The notes under the pieces were generated by a model that was not told the origin of the DNA, searched no databases, and saw only the letters and a list, made by a program, of their open reading frames with translations. A stretch of 64,000 nt of DNA, from the NCBI RefSeq assembly GCF_003184905.1, contig NZ_QFRU01000020.1, positions 26,143-90,142 on the forward strand, given 5' to 3'. This document shows, piece by piece, positions 54,318-64,000 of the stretch. The DNA is from Bacillus sp. CGMCC 1.16541. GTDB taxonomy: Bacteria; Bacillota; Bacilli; Bacillales; Bacillaceae_H. Positions within the stretch are counted from its first letter, which is position 1, and every line of letters starts with the position of its first letter. Made by a program: the position numbers and the translations under genes.

Positions 54318-56729
54318 CTAGTTATTTCTAACATAGTTTGTTGGCTCAATATGCCAAATACTATTTGCATACTCTTTAATTGTACGATCACTTGAAAAAT
54401 ACCCTGATTGAGCAATATTAAGTGTACTCATCTCAAACCATTTAGACTTATTCAAATACGCTTCGTTTACTCGTTCTTGAGCTGTTACATAAGAAGCAAA
54501 GTCTCTTAAAACATAGTATTCGTCATTTTGCATCAGTAAAGAATCGTAGATAGGCTCAAATAAATCATACGAGTGTGGGAAAAAGCCATTAACTAACTGT
54601 TCCATCACCTGCTTGATTCGTTTATCATGGTGATAATAATCATAGGAACGATAACCACCATTACGATTATAATGAAGAACTTCCTCAGCTTTTAAACCAA
54701 AAAGGAACATATTATGTTCACCAATCGCTTCACAAATTTCAACGTTTGCTCCGTCTAGTGTTCCTACTGTAAGGGCTCCATTCATCATAAATTTCATGTT
54801 TCCTGTTCCTGAAGCTTCTTTGCTTGCTGTAGAGATTTGTTCACTTACATCCGCAGCTGGAAATATCTTTTCTGCTAGTGAAACGCGATAGTTCTCTAAA
54901 AACACAACCTTCAGTAAATGAGACGTTTGTGGGTCGTTATTTATTTTATCCGCTAACGAATTAATAAGCTTAATAACCTTTTTCGCATAATAATAACCAG
55001 GTGATGCTTTTGCTCCAAAAATAAACGTTCTCGGATGAATAGAGAAATTGGAATCCTCTTTTAAGCGATTATAAAGATACATAATATGCAATACATTTAA
55101 TAATTGTCTCTTATATGCATGCAGCCTCTTTACATGAACATCGAAAATAGAATGCTCATCCACCACAATACCATTTTTCTCTTTGATTAGTTGCGCTAAC
55201 GCTACTTTCTTTTCTGTTTTAACTCGCTCTAAGCTTTCCTTAAAAGCATTATCATATGCATACTCGTTTAAACGTGACAAAAGTTGAGGCTGATGAATCC
55301 ATTCGTCTCCAACTGTTTCATTAATTAATGCTGACAATTGAGGATTTGCTTTCAATAGCCAGCGACGATGAGTAATACCATTCGTTTTATTGGAAAACTT
55401 CTCTGGGTATACTTCATAGAAATCTTTCATTTCACGCTCTTTTAAGATTTCTGTATGGATTTTAGCTACACCATTTACTTGATAACTGCCTACAATAGCT
55501 AAGTGAGCCATCTTCACTAATCCATGCGCAATAATAGCCATATGCTCAATCTTTTCCCAATTACCAGGATAGCGCTCCCAAAGTTCTCTACAATAACGTT
55601 CATTTACTTCTTCAATGATCATAAAAATCCGTGGAAGTAGCGGTTTAAAGATGTGAACTGGCCATTTTTCCAGCGCTTCGGATAACGTTGTATGATTTGT
55701 ATATGAAATGGTTTGAGTTGTAATTGCCCAAGCCTCATCCCATCCTATCTTTTCTTCATCTAAAAGAATGCGCATTAATTCTGGGATTGCTAATACAGGA
55801 TGTGTATCATTTATGTGAATGGCAACCTTGTCGTGAAAGTTTAAGAGTGTACCATATGTTTTACGATGCGACTTTACAATACTTTGTAGACTAGCGGACA
55901 CTAAAAAATACTGCTGCTTCAAACGCAGAATTTTCCCATCATCGTGTGTGTCATCAGGATATAAAAATTCCGATACTGCTTCTGTTTCTCTTTTATACTC
56001 CATGACATCTTTATAAATAGGAAAAGTAGAAGGCTCTGCATTCCATAACCTTAATGTATTTACTGTATCATTATTGAATCCAATGACTGGGATATCATAT
56101 GGTACAGCCGTAATCATTTCACTATCAATATGTCGAAATTGAAGCCTACCTTTTTCACAATAAGATTCAATCTCTCCCCAAAACCCTACTTCGATTGCTT
56201 GATCGGACTTGCGAACTTCCCAAGAGTTTTCATGTCTTAACCACTGCTCTGGTAGCTCTACTTGAAATCCATCGACAATCTTCTGCTCAAATAAACCATG
56301 TTTATAACGTATACCAAAACCATGGCCTGGCAGATTGGTAGATGCCAATGAATCCAGGAAACAAGAAGCTAACCGGCCTAATCCACCGTTTCCAAGGCCC
56401 GCATCTGCTTCGACATCCTCGATATCTTCAAAAGAAATTCCTAATTCTTGTAGTCCCTGTTCAACTACCTCTCTAATACCTAAATTCAATAAATTTTGAC
56501 CTAATAACCGACCAAGAAGAAATTCAATCGATAAATAATAGACTTGCTTTGTATTTGAGTTGCGATTTTGCTCATTTGTCGCAATCCAGTTGCTACTAAT
56601 ATACTCTCTGACCATATTCCCTAACGTATGATATTGATCTCGAACGGTTGACTCATTAAAGCTTTTACCGTATGTCATTTCAAGCTTCTTTAGAAAAGCT
56701 TGTTGAAAACTTTCTTTGTTAGAGAACAT
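54318..56729 (-). CDS. glgP: glycogen phosphorylase
   Basis: An 803-residue enzyme releasing glucose-1-phosphate from glycogen. The pyridoxal-phosphate site is in ASGTGNMKFMMNGALTVG (Lys about residue 653), preceded by the arginine and His motifs of 'DVHVKRLHAYKRQLLN' and 'IHINDTHPVLAIPE'. It is last in glgBCDAP, 4 bases after glgA. The length is close to the B. subtilis enzyme. ATG 56729 is preceded by AAAGGAG. Confidence 0.95.
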   Translation of the reverse strand: MFSNKESFQQAFLKKLEMTYGKSFNESTVRDQYHTLGNMVREYISSNWIATNEQNRNSNTKQVYYLSIEFLLGRLLGQNLLNLGIREVVEQGLQELGISFEDIEDVEADAGLGNGGLGRLASCFLDSLASTNLPGHGFGIRYKHGLFEQKIVDGFQVELPEQWLRHENSWEVRKSDQAIEVGFWGEIESYCEKGRLQFRHIDSEMITAVPYDIPVIGFNNDTVNTLRLWNAEPSTFPIYKDVMEYKRETEAVSEFLYPDDTHDDGKILRLKQQYFLVSASLQSIVKSHRKTYGTLLNFHDKVAIHINDTHPVLAIPELMRILLDEEKIGWDEAWAITTQTISYTNHTTLSEALEKWPVHIFKPLLPRIFMIIEEVNERYCRELWERYPGNWEKIEHMAIIAHGLVKMAHLAIVGSYQVNGVAKIHTEILKEREMKDFYEVYPEKFSNKTNGITHRRWLLKANPQLSALINETVGDEWIHQPQLLSRLNEYAYDNAFKESLERVKTEKKVALAQLIKEKNGIVVDEHSIFDVHVKRLHAYKRQLLNVLHIMYLYNRLKEDSNFSIHPRTFIFGAKASPGYYYAKKVIKLINSLADKINNDPQTSHLLKVVFLENYRVSLAEKIFPAADVSEQISTASKEASGTGNMKFMMNGALTVGTLDGANVEICEAIGEHNMFLFGLKAEEVLHYNRNGGYRSYDYYHHDKRIKQVMEQLVNGFFPHSYDLFEPIYDSLLMQNDEYYVLRDFASYVTAQERVNEAYLNKSKWFEMSTLNIAQSGYFSSDRTIKEYANSIWHIEPTNYVRNN

Positions 56730-56733
56730 GTTT

Positions 56734-58161
56734 TCACTCCTTTAATAATAAACTTGCATAAAGCTGATTATACTTAAATGCAGATTGAGCCCAACTATAA
56801 TCTTGAGACATCCCGTTTACCACTAATTGTGCCCACACATCTGTTCTTGCATAGAACTCTCTTGCTCTTTTAATGGTATGTAACATATCATGTGCATTAA
56901 AGTTCGTAAAACTGAAGCCGTTCCCCTCACCACTTTCTTCATCGTAAGACTGAACAGTATCGTTTAAGCCACCTGTTTCTCTTATAATAGGAACCGCTCC
57001 ATATTTTAAAGCGATTAATTGTCCTAATCCACATGGTTCAAACTTAGAAGGCATTAAAAATAAATCGGACCCCGCATAAATTAAATGTGCTAACTCTTCA
57101 TCAAAACCAATAACCGTTTTAACTTTTCCAGGGTATTGTGCTTCCATATCAATGAAGAAAGATTCAAATTCTTTATCTCCTGTTCCTAGAACAACGAGCT
57201 GAACATCTAGTGCCATCATTTCATGAAAAACGTGTCTCACCAGTTCCAACCCTTTTTGAGCAGTTAATCTTGTCACCATTGAGATGATAGGAACTTGTTT
57301 ATCTTCCTTTAACCCAAGTTCTCGTTGAATATATGTTTTATTTCGAGCTTTATTCTTTAAATTCACAGCAGAATAAGGGTAAGGGATAAGTTTATCTACT
57401 TGCGGATTGTACATCGTATCATCAATTCCATTGATAATCCCTAATAAATCTGGCTGTCGCTTTCTTAGCAGCCCATCTAATTTCTCTCCATAATACGGAA
57501 CTTGTATTTCATCACGATACGTTGGGCTAACGGTTGTAATTTTATCAGCGGATACAATCGCTGCTTTCATAAAATTTACGTTTCCATAGAACTCTAATTG
57601 ATTTTCAGTAAAGTAATAGTCGTTTAAATTTAACAAATCATGTAAAATCTCTTTTGGAAAGATGCCTTGAAACTGCAAGTTATGAATGGTAAACACGGTT
57701 TGAATGACATCGTATTGTTCATAATGTGCTCTTAATAAAAAGGGAATCATTCCGGTATGCCAATCATGGCAATGGATAACATCTGGAGTAAAATCTAGAA
57801 ATGGAATACTTTCAATGACTGCCCTACAAAAGAAAGAAAAGCGCTCTCCGTCATCATAATGTCCATAGAGCGTATCTCGGTTGAAATAATATTCATTATC
57901 AAGAAATACATATGTAACCCCGTCCATTTGCATAACTTCTAATCCGCAATATTGTTTTCTCCAACCTACTTGCACATCCACTATTTTTGTTAAACTCATT
58001 TCATCTTTATATTTTTGTGGAATCTGCCCATACTTCGGCATCATTACACATACATTTGTCCCTAATTTAGCTAAGTCTTTAGGGAGAGAACCTGCCACAT
58101 CAGCAAGTCCTCCTGTTTTAACAAATGGTACACATTCAGATACAGCAAATAATACATTCAC
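56734..58161 (-). CDS. glgA: glycogen synthase
   Basis: A 475-residue GT5 enzyme that extends glycogen from ADP-glucose. The N-terminal [14 protein letters not shown] motif (residues 16-29) binds ADP-glucose. The E-x7-E motif is in [17 protein letters not shown], and '[12 protein letters not shown]' is also present. It overlaps glgD by four bases, indicating translation coupling. Confidence 0.95.
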   Translation of the reverse strand: MNVLFAVSECVPFVKTGGLADVAGSLPKDLAKLGTNVCVMMPKYGQIPQKYKDEMSLTKIVDVQVGWRKQYCGLEVMQMDGVTYVFLDNEYYFNRDTLYGHYDDGERFSFFCRAVIESIPFLDFTPDVIHCHDWHTGMIPFLLRAHYEQYDVIQTVFTIHNLQFQGIFPKEILHDLLNLNDYYFTENQLEFYGNVNFMKAAIVSADKITTVSPTYRDEIQVPYYGEKLDGLLRKRQPDLLGIINGIDDTMYNPQVDKLIPYPYSAVNLKNKARNKTYIQRELGLKEDKQVPIISMVTRLTAQKGLELVRHVFHEMMALDVQLVVLGTGDKEFESFFIDMEAQYPGKVKTVIGFDEELAHLIYAGSDLFLMPSKFEPCGLGQLIALKYGAVPIIRETGGLNDTVQSYDEESGEGNGFSFTNFNAHDMLHTIKRAREFYARTDVWAQLVVNGMSQDYSWAQSAFKYNQLYASLLLKE

Positions 58162-59183
58162 GATTTCATCAGCGCTCCTTGAATAGTTCCTTTTGCGATC
58201 ACTTGTGGTATGTTCTTATCACCAATTAATTCAATTCCTGGTCCTACTTTTACATCTTTATCCAAGATTACACCATTTAATAAGCTATCTGCTCGAACAA
58301 TTCCTTTTTGCATAACAATACTATTTTTTATAACAACGCCTCTTTCAACTTTTACTCCTCTGAAGATAATACTATTTTCAACATGTCCTTCAATGATACA
58401 CCCGTTTGCAATGACAGAATTTTTCACAGTTGCTCCGCTCATATATCGAGTAGGTGGTTCATCTTTCACCTTCGTATATACAGGTCGTTCTTTCATAAAT
58501 AGTTGCTGCCATGTTTGTGGTGACAAAACGTCCATGCTGGCTTCAAAATATGAAGAGATATTTGAAACGTTTGCTACATATCCCGCATGCTCATACTGTA
58601 ATACCTTAGAGAACTGTGCCATATATGCGACAAAGTCTTCTATTGTTGCAAAATCATATGTCTCGTTTTGTAACATATTGACTAACGTTTCCGTTTCTAA
58701 CACGTACATGTTCAAAGACTTGCCATCTTGTACAACCTCTGTGATTGTAGCACCTGTATCAATATGTCGAGTTAACACATGTTGAAAATTAATTGTACAT
58801 ACCGTATAACTATTCGCAATAACCGCATACTTTTGAGTACTTCTTAAAAAATAGTTAATATGATAACGTAATTGTGAAAAGACAGATGGCGCTTCAAATA
58901 CATTGCTTCCAATCATAGGAGGAAAGATAAACAGTCCATCTCTTTTTCTATTCAAATCCCATTCTTTTCCTGAACCGAGATGGTCCATTAATGAACGATA
59001 ATGATAACGAGGAAAGAGGGCAACACTATGAATCCCTGAATGCACCATATTTGATAATGCAAAATCAATTAAGCGATACCTTCCGGCAAAAGGCAACGCT
59101 GCAATAGAGCGATATGATGTTAAAGGTTGTAATGAATGTGTATTTGTACAAGCATCAATAATTCCAAGCATTTGCGTATTCAT
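58158..59183 (-). CDS. glgD: GlgD, regulatory subunit of ADP-glucose pyrophosphorylase
   Basis: A 341-residue paralogue of GlgC. It keeps the left-handed helix of hexapeptide-like repeats at the C-terminus but lacks the N-terminal GGKGSRL loop of active pyrophosphorylases. GlgD alone is usually poorly active and modulates GlgC in a hetero-oligomer in Firmicutes. Here the N-terminus [20 protein letters not shown] replaces the nucleotide loop. It is placed between glgC and glgA as in B. subtilis. Confidence 0.92.
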   Translation of the reverse strand: MNTQMLGIIDACTNTHSLQPLTSYRSIAALPFAGRYRLIDFALSNMVHSGIHSVALFPRYHYRSLMDHLGSGKEWDLNRKRDGLFIFPPMIGSNVFEAPSVFSQLRYHINYFLRSTQKYAVIANSYTVCTINFQHVLTRHIDTGATITEVVQDGKSLNMYVLETETLVNMLQNETYDFATIEDFVAYMAQFSKVLQYEHAGYVANVSNISSYFEASMDVLSPQTWQQLFMKERPVYTKVKDEPPTRYMSGATVKNSVIANGCIIEGHVENSIIFRGVKVERGVVIKNSIVMQKGIVRADSLLNGVILDKDVKVGPGIELIGDKNIPQVIAKGTIQGALMKS

Positions 59184-59214
59184 TATTGGTCATCCTTTCG
59201 TTGTAAAGTTAATA

Positions 59215-60357
59215 TTATGCAAGTGATTCGACCAGTTCATTTGTCACTAAAATGACTTCATCATTTTCTTTTGATGGTTTAATAATTGTTCCATCAGGAA
59301 TAACAACACCTTCAGGTATAATGGCATTTTCAATGTACACATTTTGACCCACTTTAGCGTAAGGCATGACAACGGTTCTTTTTAACTCTGAATTAGCTCC
59401 AATCTGCACACCCTGAAATAAGACAGATTGTTCAATCTTACCTTCTACAACGCACCCTTCATTTACAAGAGATTCAACAACTTCAGCAGATGGTGCAATA
59501 TATTGCGGTGGTTCACTTGGGTTAACAGAGTACACTTTCCAAGATGGATCATATAAATTCAGTTTGGTATCCTTAAGAAGTAAATCCATATTCGCTTCCC
59601 ATAAGCTCTTCACTGTACCAACATCTTTCCAATATCCTTCAAATGGATATGCTAACACCTTTTTCTTCTCTTCTAGTAGTAAAGGAATAATGTCCTTTCC
59701 AAAATCATGACTAGAATCTTGATTACGAGCATCCATTTCTAGAAACTCTTTTAATACGCTCCATTTAAAAATGTAAATTCCCATTGAAGCCAAGTTGTTT
59801 TTCGGAAATGCAGGCTTTTCTTCAAACTCTAAAATGTTATACTGACTATTCGTATTCATAATTCCAAATCGACTTGCTTCATCCCATGGTACTTCAATAA
59901 CAGAAATCGTTACATCTGCTTCTTTTTCAAGGTGATAGTCTAACATCGTGCTATAATCCATTTTGTAAATATGATCTCCTGATAAAATAAGTACGTACTC
60001 TGGATCATATTGATGAAGATAATTTACATTTTCATAAATCGCACTAGCAGTTCCTTTATACCATTTAACCCCTGAAGATTCTGAATATGGAGGAAGTACC
60101 GTCACACCACCATTATGGCGATCTAAGTCCCATGCACTACCAATACCAATATAAGAATTTAACACTAATGGTTGATACTGAGTTAGTACACCAACTGTTT
60201 CAATTCCTGAGTTCGTACAATTACTAAGAGCAAAATCAATAATTCGATACTTACCACCAAACGGAACTGCTGGCTTGGCAATATTTTTAGTAAGTGAACT
60301 TAACCGACTTCCCTTACCCCCTGCTAGTAACATAGCGACACACTTCTTTTTTAACAT
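59215..60357 (-). CDS. glgC: glucose-1-phosphate adenylyltransferase
   Basis: A 380-residue enzyme that makes ADP-glucose from ATP and glucose-1-phosphate. The nucleotide loop [13 protein letters not shown] (residues 11-23), [11 protein letters not shown] (catalytic Asp) and the FEEKP substrate site are present, followed by a beta-helical C-terminal domain. Its ATG shares one base with the glgB stop (TAATG). Confidence 0.95.
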   Translation of the reverse strand: MLKKKCVAMLLAGGKGSRLSSLTKNIAKPAVPFGGKYRIIDFALSNCTNSGIETVGVLTQYQPLVLNSYIGIGSAWDLDRHNGGVTVLPPYSESSGVKWYKGTASAIYENVNYLHQYDPEYVLILSGDHIYKMDYSTMLDYHLEKEADVTISVIEVPWDEASRFGIMNTNSQYNILEFEEKPAFPKNNLASMGIYIFKWSVLKEFLEMDARNQDSSHDFGKDIIPLLLEEKKKVLAYPFEGYWKDVGTVKSLWEANMDLLLKDTKLNLYDPSWKVYSVNPSEPPQYIAPSAEVVESLVNEGCVVEGKIEQSVLFQGVQIGANSELKRTVVMPYAKVGQNVYIENAIIPEGVVIPDGTIIKPSKENDEVILVTNELVESLA

Positions 60358-62243
60358 TATTTCTTTCTCTCCCCTCTTTTTTTCTTTGCTCGTAATACAC
60401 TAATCCCAAATCTAGGGATATTGATCTCAATGTAAAAGGGTTTTCCATGATACTTTCCTTCTGATGCTGTGACTGCTTTTCGATTTCGAACATCAGATCC
60501 CCCGAATGCCAATTCATCACTATTTATCACTTCAATATAATCCGTTTGTAAAGGAACACCTATTTTATAATCTTCATAAGCAACGTTTGAGAAATTACAT
60601 ACTATTACAAGAAGCTCATCTGGCTTTTGTCCTCTTCGTACAAAAGAGAAAATTTGCTGCTGAGCATTGTTGGCATCAATCCATTCAAAACCTTCTTCAT
60701 GATGATCTAGCTCAAACAAAGGCTTACTTTTTCGGTAAAATTTGAGTAACTCCTTCACATACTGATTTAGCTTTTTATGCAAGTCGAAATCAAATAATAC
60801 CCAATCTAAATCATCTAAATCTTTCCACTCGTCAAATTGCGCAAATTCTCCGCCCATAAAAAGTAGTTTTTTTCCTGGGTGAGTGAGTAGATAGCCATAT
60901 AATAAGCGAAGTTGAGCAAATTTGTCTGTGTAATCTCCAGGCATCTTATTCAACAATGAACGTTTACCATGCACGACTTCATCGTGAGAAAACGGTAAAA
61001 TAAAGTTTTCATTGAATGCGTAGAGTAACGAAAACGTTATCCTATTATGTAAACCTTTACGTTCATGAACATCTGCTTCCATATAAGTCAACACATCGTT
61101 CATCCAACCCATATTCCACTTATAATTGAAACCAAGTCCATTGTCTGATGTAGGAGCTGTTACGAGTGGCCAATCCGTAGAATCTTCCGCTATCATTAAG
61201 ATTGTTGGGTCCTGTAAAAACACTGCTTCATTTAACTTCCTTAAAAAAGCTACAGCATAAGGATTTTCACATAGTTCATGTTTATTTTGCCAATACAGCA
61301 TATTAGCCACTGCATCTACTCGAAATCCGTCTATGTGGAAGTAGTTCATCCAAAATAAAGCGTTCGAAATTAAATAACTTTGAACCTCTGGCTTCCCAAG
61401 ATCAAAGTTGGCTGTTCCCCACACATAATTTTCTCGATCTGATTCGTTTTGATATTCGTATGTTGGTGTACCATCAAACATATAAAGCCCGTGTTGATCC
61501 TTACAAAAGTGTCCAGGAACCCAATCCAAGATCACCCCAATATTCTCTTGATGACAACGATCGATAAAGTTCATTAAATCTTTAGGAGTCCCGTATCGAC
61601 TGGTAGCCGAAAAATAACCTGTCCCCTGATAGCCCCATGAACGATCAAATGGGTGTTCAATAATAGGCAATAACTCAATGTGTGTAAACCCGTGTTCCTT
61701 CACATATGGAATTAATTCATCTGCTAATTCTAAGTAGGTATACAAACGACCATCATCATGCTTCTTCCATGTTCCAACATGCAGTTCATATATGAACATA
61801 GGTGAATGATAGGATTGTTTCATTTTTTTCTTTCTTTTCCAATATTGATCGTTCCATTTATATCCTTCTAAGTTATACACAATAGAAGCTGTGTTTGGTC
61901 TTTCTTCGCTATAAAATGCATATGGATCAGATTTAAGAACAGAACGCCCATCTTCTGTATATACCTCATATTTATACATGTCACCTTCAATTAAAGCAGG
62001 GACAAATAACATCCATATACCTTGCTCACTGATTTTCATTAATTGATGCTTTGTACCATTCCATTGATTAAAATCCCCTACAACTCGAACCTCTTTTGCT
62101 TTAGGAGCCCATACACAAAAGCGCACACCTTGCACGCCATTTTCTTCAACTAAGTGTGCTCCAAACAAAGTATAGCTTTCATATAAGCTACCTTCATGAA
62201 AGAGATGAACATCAAACTCTGTAGGTTGAATTGTTGATTCCAA
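60357..62243 (-). CDS. glgB: 1,4-alpha-glucan branching enzyme
   Basis: A 628-residue GH13 enzyme with an N-terminal CBM48-like domain ([20 protein letters not shown]). The GH13 motifs include the nucleophile Asp in [12 protein letters not shown] (about residue 308), acid Glu in IAEDST, and FSHDEVVHG. It creates alpha-1,6 branches. It begins at a TTG (62243) nine bases after GAGGG; no ATG is better placed. It is first in the glgBCDAP operon. Confidence 0.95.
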   Translation of the reverse strand: MESTIQPTEFDVHLFHEGSLYESYTLFGAHLVEENGVQGVRFCVWAPKAKEVRVVGDFNQWNGTKHQLMKISEQGIWMLFVPALIEGDMYKYEVYTEDGRSVLKSDPYAFYSEERPNTASIVYNLEGYKWNDQYWKRKKKMKQSYHSPMFIYELHVGTWKKHDDGRLYTYLELADELIPYVKEHGFTHIELLPIIEHPFDRSWGYQGTGYFSATSRYGTPKDLMNFIDRCHQENIGVILDWVPGHFCKDQHGLYMFDGTPTYEYQNESDRENYVWGTANFDLGKPEVQSYLISNALFWMNYFHIDGFRVDAVANMLYWQNKHELCENPYAVAFLRKLNEAVFLQDPTILMIAEDSTDWPLVTAPTSDNGLGFNYKWNMGWMNDVLTYMEADVHERKGLHNRITFSLLYAFNENFILPFSHDEVVHGKRSLLNKMPGDYTDKFAQLRLLYGYLLTHPGKKLLFMGGEFAQFDEWKDLDDLDWVLFDFDLHKKLNQYVKELLKFYRKSKPLFELDHHEEGFEWIDANNAQQQIFSFVRRGQKPDELLVIVCNFSNVAYEDYKIGVPLQTDYIEVINSDELAFGGSDVRNRKAVTASEGKYHGKPFYIEINIPRFGISVLRAKKKRGERKK

Positions 62244-62442
62244 TTCTCGTCACCCTCTCAACCATCATTTTGATCATACATAATCAAGTTCAAGAAAATA
62301 TCGAAAATACCTTCTGAAAAAAAATCTGTTTATTGCGACATTTTACGACATAATTATTGTTTTAGTTAGAGCCATTTAATACGCTGAGGAATACTTAAGA
62401 TTTGATTGTAAAAACTAAGGTAAAAGAAAGGGAGATGATATA

Positions 62443-62628
62443 ATGATAAAAGGTAATAAACAACCGAAGATAAATAACGAAGTAAATCCTTACTTTGAAG
62501 CACCCGATAATAAGATCTTAGCAATTGATATGTTTAGAGGGCCGTACACAGGCATTTATTCAGACTTTGATTTATCTAATCCTGGTACAAAATTAAAGGT
62601 TGATGATTATAAGAAGTTCACTGATTAA
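62443..62628 (+). CDS. unrecognised 61-residue small protein
   Basis: A small polar protein starting MIKGNKQPKINNEVNPYFEA and ending KLKVDDYKKFTD, with 'MFRGPYTGIYSDFDLSNPG' in between. No cysteine, membrane or secretion signal is seen. A good AAAGGGAG ribosome site precedes ATG 62443, so it is probably translated. I do not recognise the family. Only the stop codon separates it from a strong terminator shared with the tRNA operon. Confidence 0.6.
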   Translation: MIKGNKQPKINNEVNPYFEAPDNKILAIDMFRGPYTGIYSDFDLSNPGTKLKVDDYKKFTD

Positions 62629-62665
62629 AAAAGAGCAGTCTGCATAAATGCAGACTGCTCTTTTT
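62627..62665. terminator. bidirectional terminator ending the tRNA operon
   Basis: AAAAAGAGCAGTCTGCA and TGCAGACTGCTCTTTTT form a long perfect stem just past tRNA-Glu and the small protein's stop. Confidence 0.92.
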
Positions 62666-62667
62666 GA

Positions 62668-62739
62668 TGACCCGTACGGGATTCGAACCCGTGTTACCGC
62701 CGTGAAAGGGCGGTGTCTTAACCGCTTGACCAACGGGCC
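62668..62739 (-). tRNA. tRNA-Glu (UUC)
   Basis: Complete cloverleaf with anticodon TTC in CCCTTTCACGG and a TTCGAAT T-loop. The 3' CCA is not encoded; it must be added. Last gene of the tRNA operon, read leftwards. Confidence 0.95.
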
Positions 62740-62760
62740 ATAACATCCATTAAATTGCTC

Positions 62761-62851
62761 TGGCGGAGAAGGAGGGATTTGAACCCTCGCGCCGCTTACA
62801 CGACCTACACCCTTAGCAGGGGCGCCTCTTCAGCCACTTGAGTACTTCCCC
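62761..62851 (-). tRNA. tRNA-Ser (GCU)
   Basis: Class II tRNA of 91 bases including CCA, with a long variable arm. Anticodon GCT in CCCTGCTAAGG; the acceptor GGGGAAG pairs with CTTCTCC. Confidence 0.95.
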
Positions 62852-62857
62852 GTATAA

Positions 62858-62932
62858 TGGCTCCACAGGTAGGACTCGAACCTACGACCGATCGGTTAAC
62901 AGCCGATTGCTCTACCACTGAGCTACTGTGGA
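62858..62932 (-). tRNA. tRNA-Asn (GUU)
   Basis: 75 bases including CCA. Anticodon GTT in GGCTGTTAACC; the acceptor TCCACAG pairs with CTGTGGA. Confidence 0.95.
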
Positions 62933-62936
62933 ATAA

Positions 62937-63013
<77 letters not shown>

Positions 63014-63018
63014 CAAAT

Positions 63019-63092
63019 TGGAGCGGGTGATGGGAATCGAACCCACGACATCAGCTTGGAAGGCTGAGGTTTTACCATTAAACTACACCCGC
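63019..63092 (-). tRNA. tRNA-Gly (UCC), canonical copy 1
   Basis: 74 bases including CCA. Anticodon TCC in CCTTCCAAG. The acceptor GCGGGTG pairs fully with CACCCGC and the discriminator is U. It is the last and only fully paired member of the four-copy Gly array. Confidence 0.95.
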
Positions 63093-63108
63093 GTATTTAT
63101 TTATCTAA

Positions 63109-63182
63109 TGGTGCGACTGATGGGAATCGAACCCACGACATCAGCTTGGAAGGCTGAGGTTTTACCATTAAACTACACCCGC
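63109..63182 (-). tRNA. tRNA-Gly (UCC), chimeric copy 2
   Basis: The body is identical to copy 1, but the 3' acceptor strand is CAGTCGC, as in tRNA-His, with discriminator A and encoded CCA. Against the 5' strand GCGGGTG this leaves a G5-G68 mismatch and a G4-U69 wobble. Confidence 0.85.
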
Positions 63183-63198
63183 GTATTTATTTATCTAA

Positions 63199-63272
63199 TG
63201 GTGCGACTGATGGGAATCGAACCCACGACATCAGCTTGGAAGGCTGAGGTTTTACCATTAAACTACACCCGC
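63199..63272 (-). tRNA. tRNA-Gly (UCC), chimeric copy 3
   Basis: Identical to copy 2, exactly 90 bases away, including the His-type 3' acceptor strand and discriminator A. Confidence 0.85.
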
Positions 63273-63288
63273 GTATTTATTTATCTAA

Positions 63289-63362
63289 TGGTGCGACTGA
63301 TGGGAATCGAACCCACGACATCAGCTTGGAAGGCTGAGGTTTTACCATTAAACTACACCCGC
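63289..63362 (-). tRNA. tRNA-Gly (UCC), chimeric copy 4
   Basis: Identical to copies 2 and 3, with the His-type 3' acceptor strand. In transcription order it directly follows tRNA-His. Confidence 0.85.
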
Positions 63363-63378
63363 GTATTTATTTATCTAA

Positions 63379-63455
63379 TGGGGCGACTGATGGGAATCGA
63401 ACCCACGAGTGCCAGAGCCACAATCTGGTGCGTTAACCACTTCGCCACAGCCGCC
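63379..63455 (-). tRNA. tRNA-His (GUG)
   Basis: 77 bases including CCA. Anticodon GTG in GATTGTGGC. The extra 5' G (G-1) faces discriminator C73; the acceptor GCGGCTG pairs with CAGTCGC. Confidence 0.95.
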
Positions 63456-63476
63456 ATTATTAAATTTCAATTAAAA

Positions 63477-63552
63477 TGGTGGCTCGGGACGGAATCGAAC
63501 CGCCGACACATGGATTTTCAGTCCATTGCTCTACCAACTGAGCTACCGAGCC
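63477..63552 (-). tRNA. tRNA-Phe (GAA)
   Basis: 76 bases including CCA. Anticodon GAA in GACTGAAAAT; the acceptor GGCTCGG pairs with CCGAGCC. Confidence 0.95.
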
Positions 63553-63561
63553 TTATTAAAA

Positions 63562-63637
63562 TGGCGGTCCCGACGGGAATCGAACCCGCGATCTCCTGCG
63601 TGACAGGCAGGCATGTTAACCGCTACACCACGGGACC
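63562..63637 (-). tRNA. tRNA-Asp (GUC)
   Basis: 76 bases including CCA. Anticodon GTC in GCCTGTCACG; the acceptor GGTCCCG pairs with CGGGACC. Confidence 0.95.
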
Positions 63638-63641
63638 ATTT

Positions 63642-63718
<77 letters not shown>

Positions 63719-63743
63719 ATAATAAAAGTTATTAAGTAAAATA

Positions 63744-63836
63744 TGGCGGAGGAAGAGGGATTCGAACCCCCGCGGGCTTTAACACCCCTGTCGGTTTTCA
63801 AGACCGATCCCTTCAGCCGGACTTGGGTATTCCTCC
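63744..63836 (-). tRNA. tRNA-Ser (UGA)
   Basis: 93-base class II tRNA including CCA. Anticodon TGA in GTCTTGAAAAC; the long variable arm contains CAGGGGTG. Confidence 0.95.
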
Positions 63837-63859
63837 GTATATATATCCTTCGATTCAGC

Positions 63860-63936
63860 TGGTGGACCTTGTAGGACTCGAACCTACGACCGGACGGTTA
63901 TGAGCCGTCTGCTCTAACCAACTGAGCTAAAGGTCC
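63860..63936 (-). tRNA. tRNA-Ile2 (CAU, lysidine type)
   Basis: 77 bases including CCA, anticodon CAT in GGCTCATAACC. The body GGACCTTTAGCTCAG matches the minor isoleucine tRNA of Bacillus rather than elongator Met, and the operon position (next to Met and Ser) agrees. The reading of AUA codons then needs lysidine from TilS. Confidence 0.8.
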
Positions 63937-63943
63937 TTCAATA

Positions 63944-64000
63944 TGGTAGCGGCGGAGGGGATCGAACCCCCGACCTCACGGGTATGAACCGTACGCTCTA
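63944..64000 (-). tRNA. elongator tRNA-Met (CAU), cut by the window edge
   Basis: The 3' 57 bases including CCA, with anticodon CAT in GGTTCATACCC. The 5' end lies beyond the right edge of the window. Confidence 0.85.

Larger units (their letters stand above)
63019..63455 (-). repeat. tandem 90-bp tRNA-Gly repeat with tRNA-His at its edge
   Basis: Three identical 90-bp units (tRNA-Gly plus the 16-base spacer GTATTTATTTATCTAA) lie between the canonical Gly gene and tRNA-His. The T-arm sequence CGTGGGTTCGATTCCCATCA is shared by Gly and His and is the apparent crossover site. Confidence 0.85.

Noticed and set aside
58210..58785. 191-codon plus-strand frame opposite glgD
   Set aside because: Antisense to GlgD with no start signal; shadow of the hexapeptide-repeat codons.
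63109..63362. CRISPR-like array from the regular 90-bp repeats
   Set aside because: The units are whole tRNA-Gly genes with identical spacers, not short repeats with unique spacers, and there are no cas genes.

Overview
The window is a low-GC, gene-dense piece of a Firmicutes chromosome. The gene content and order follow the Bacillus subtilis ytx/men/glg region closely: leuS, ytzC-ytqAB-ytpAB-ytoA, metK-pckA-ytmBA-ytlACD-ytkD, dps-ytzI-luxS-ytjA-ytiB, mntABCD, menFDHBEC, menA-yteA, glgBCDAP, then a tRNA cluster in trnB order. It is therefore a Bacillaceae member. It is not B. subtilis itself, because it has an NprR-like regulator, a class I ribonucleotide reductase under a cobalamin riboswitch, and other insertions. 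I cannot name the genus safely. I see no prophage, insertion sequence or CRISPR array.

Layout. 1-5 kb: a truncated MurJ-type flippase, the flavoprotein YtfP, cse60, a rhodanese, and an RRNPP-type (NprR-like) quorum-sensing regulator followed by a small signal-peptide gene that is out of frame with itself. 5-11 kb: leuS with a T-box leader, then a GntP permease with a cre site and an MFS exporter with a leader dyad. 11-18 kb: small spore-former genes, the tRNA wobble-modification pair ytqA/ytqB, sesquarterpene and lysophospholipase genes (ytpB, ytpA), a gamma carbonic anhydrase, a PAP2 phosphatase and a GT4 glycosyltransferase. 18-29 kb: metK (SAM riboswitch), pckA (CcpN and cre-like sites), the YtlACD ABC transporter, dps, luxS and others. 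29.6-32.3 kb: a zinc-starvation block (CobW/YciC GTPase, ZnuA-type lipoprotein, zinc-free ribosomal protein L31B), each with a recognisable Zur box. 32-36 kb: cytochrome bd oxidase, and a Fur-box-preceded DUF2325 plus flavodoxin pair. 36-40 kb: nrdA-nrdB behind a cobalamin riboswitch. 40-44 kb: mntABCD behind an MntR box. 44-54 kb: menaquinone synthesis, with menFDHBEC divergent from menA. 54-62 kb: the glycogen operon glgBCDAP.

The last 1.3 kb is a tRNA operon read on the minus strand, in the order Met-Ile2-Ser-fMet-Asp-Phe-His-Gly(x4)-Ile-Asn-Ser-Glu. The single Gly gene of the classical arrangement has become four tandem 90-bp units. Three of them carry the 3' acceptor strand of the neighbouring tRNA-His, giving chimeric tRNA-Gly genes with a G-G mismatch in the acceptor stem.

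Metal and cofactor control is the theme of the centre: Zur, Fur, MntR, B12 and SAM sensors all sit within 25 kb. The most unusual items are the chimeric tRNA-Gly array, the frameshifted double-repeat signal-peptide gene next to the NprR-like receptor, a roughly 60-bp stem-loop repeat present three times at gene ends, and an uncharacterised set of GTTACC-type boxes between menF and menA.
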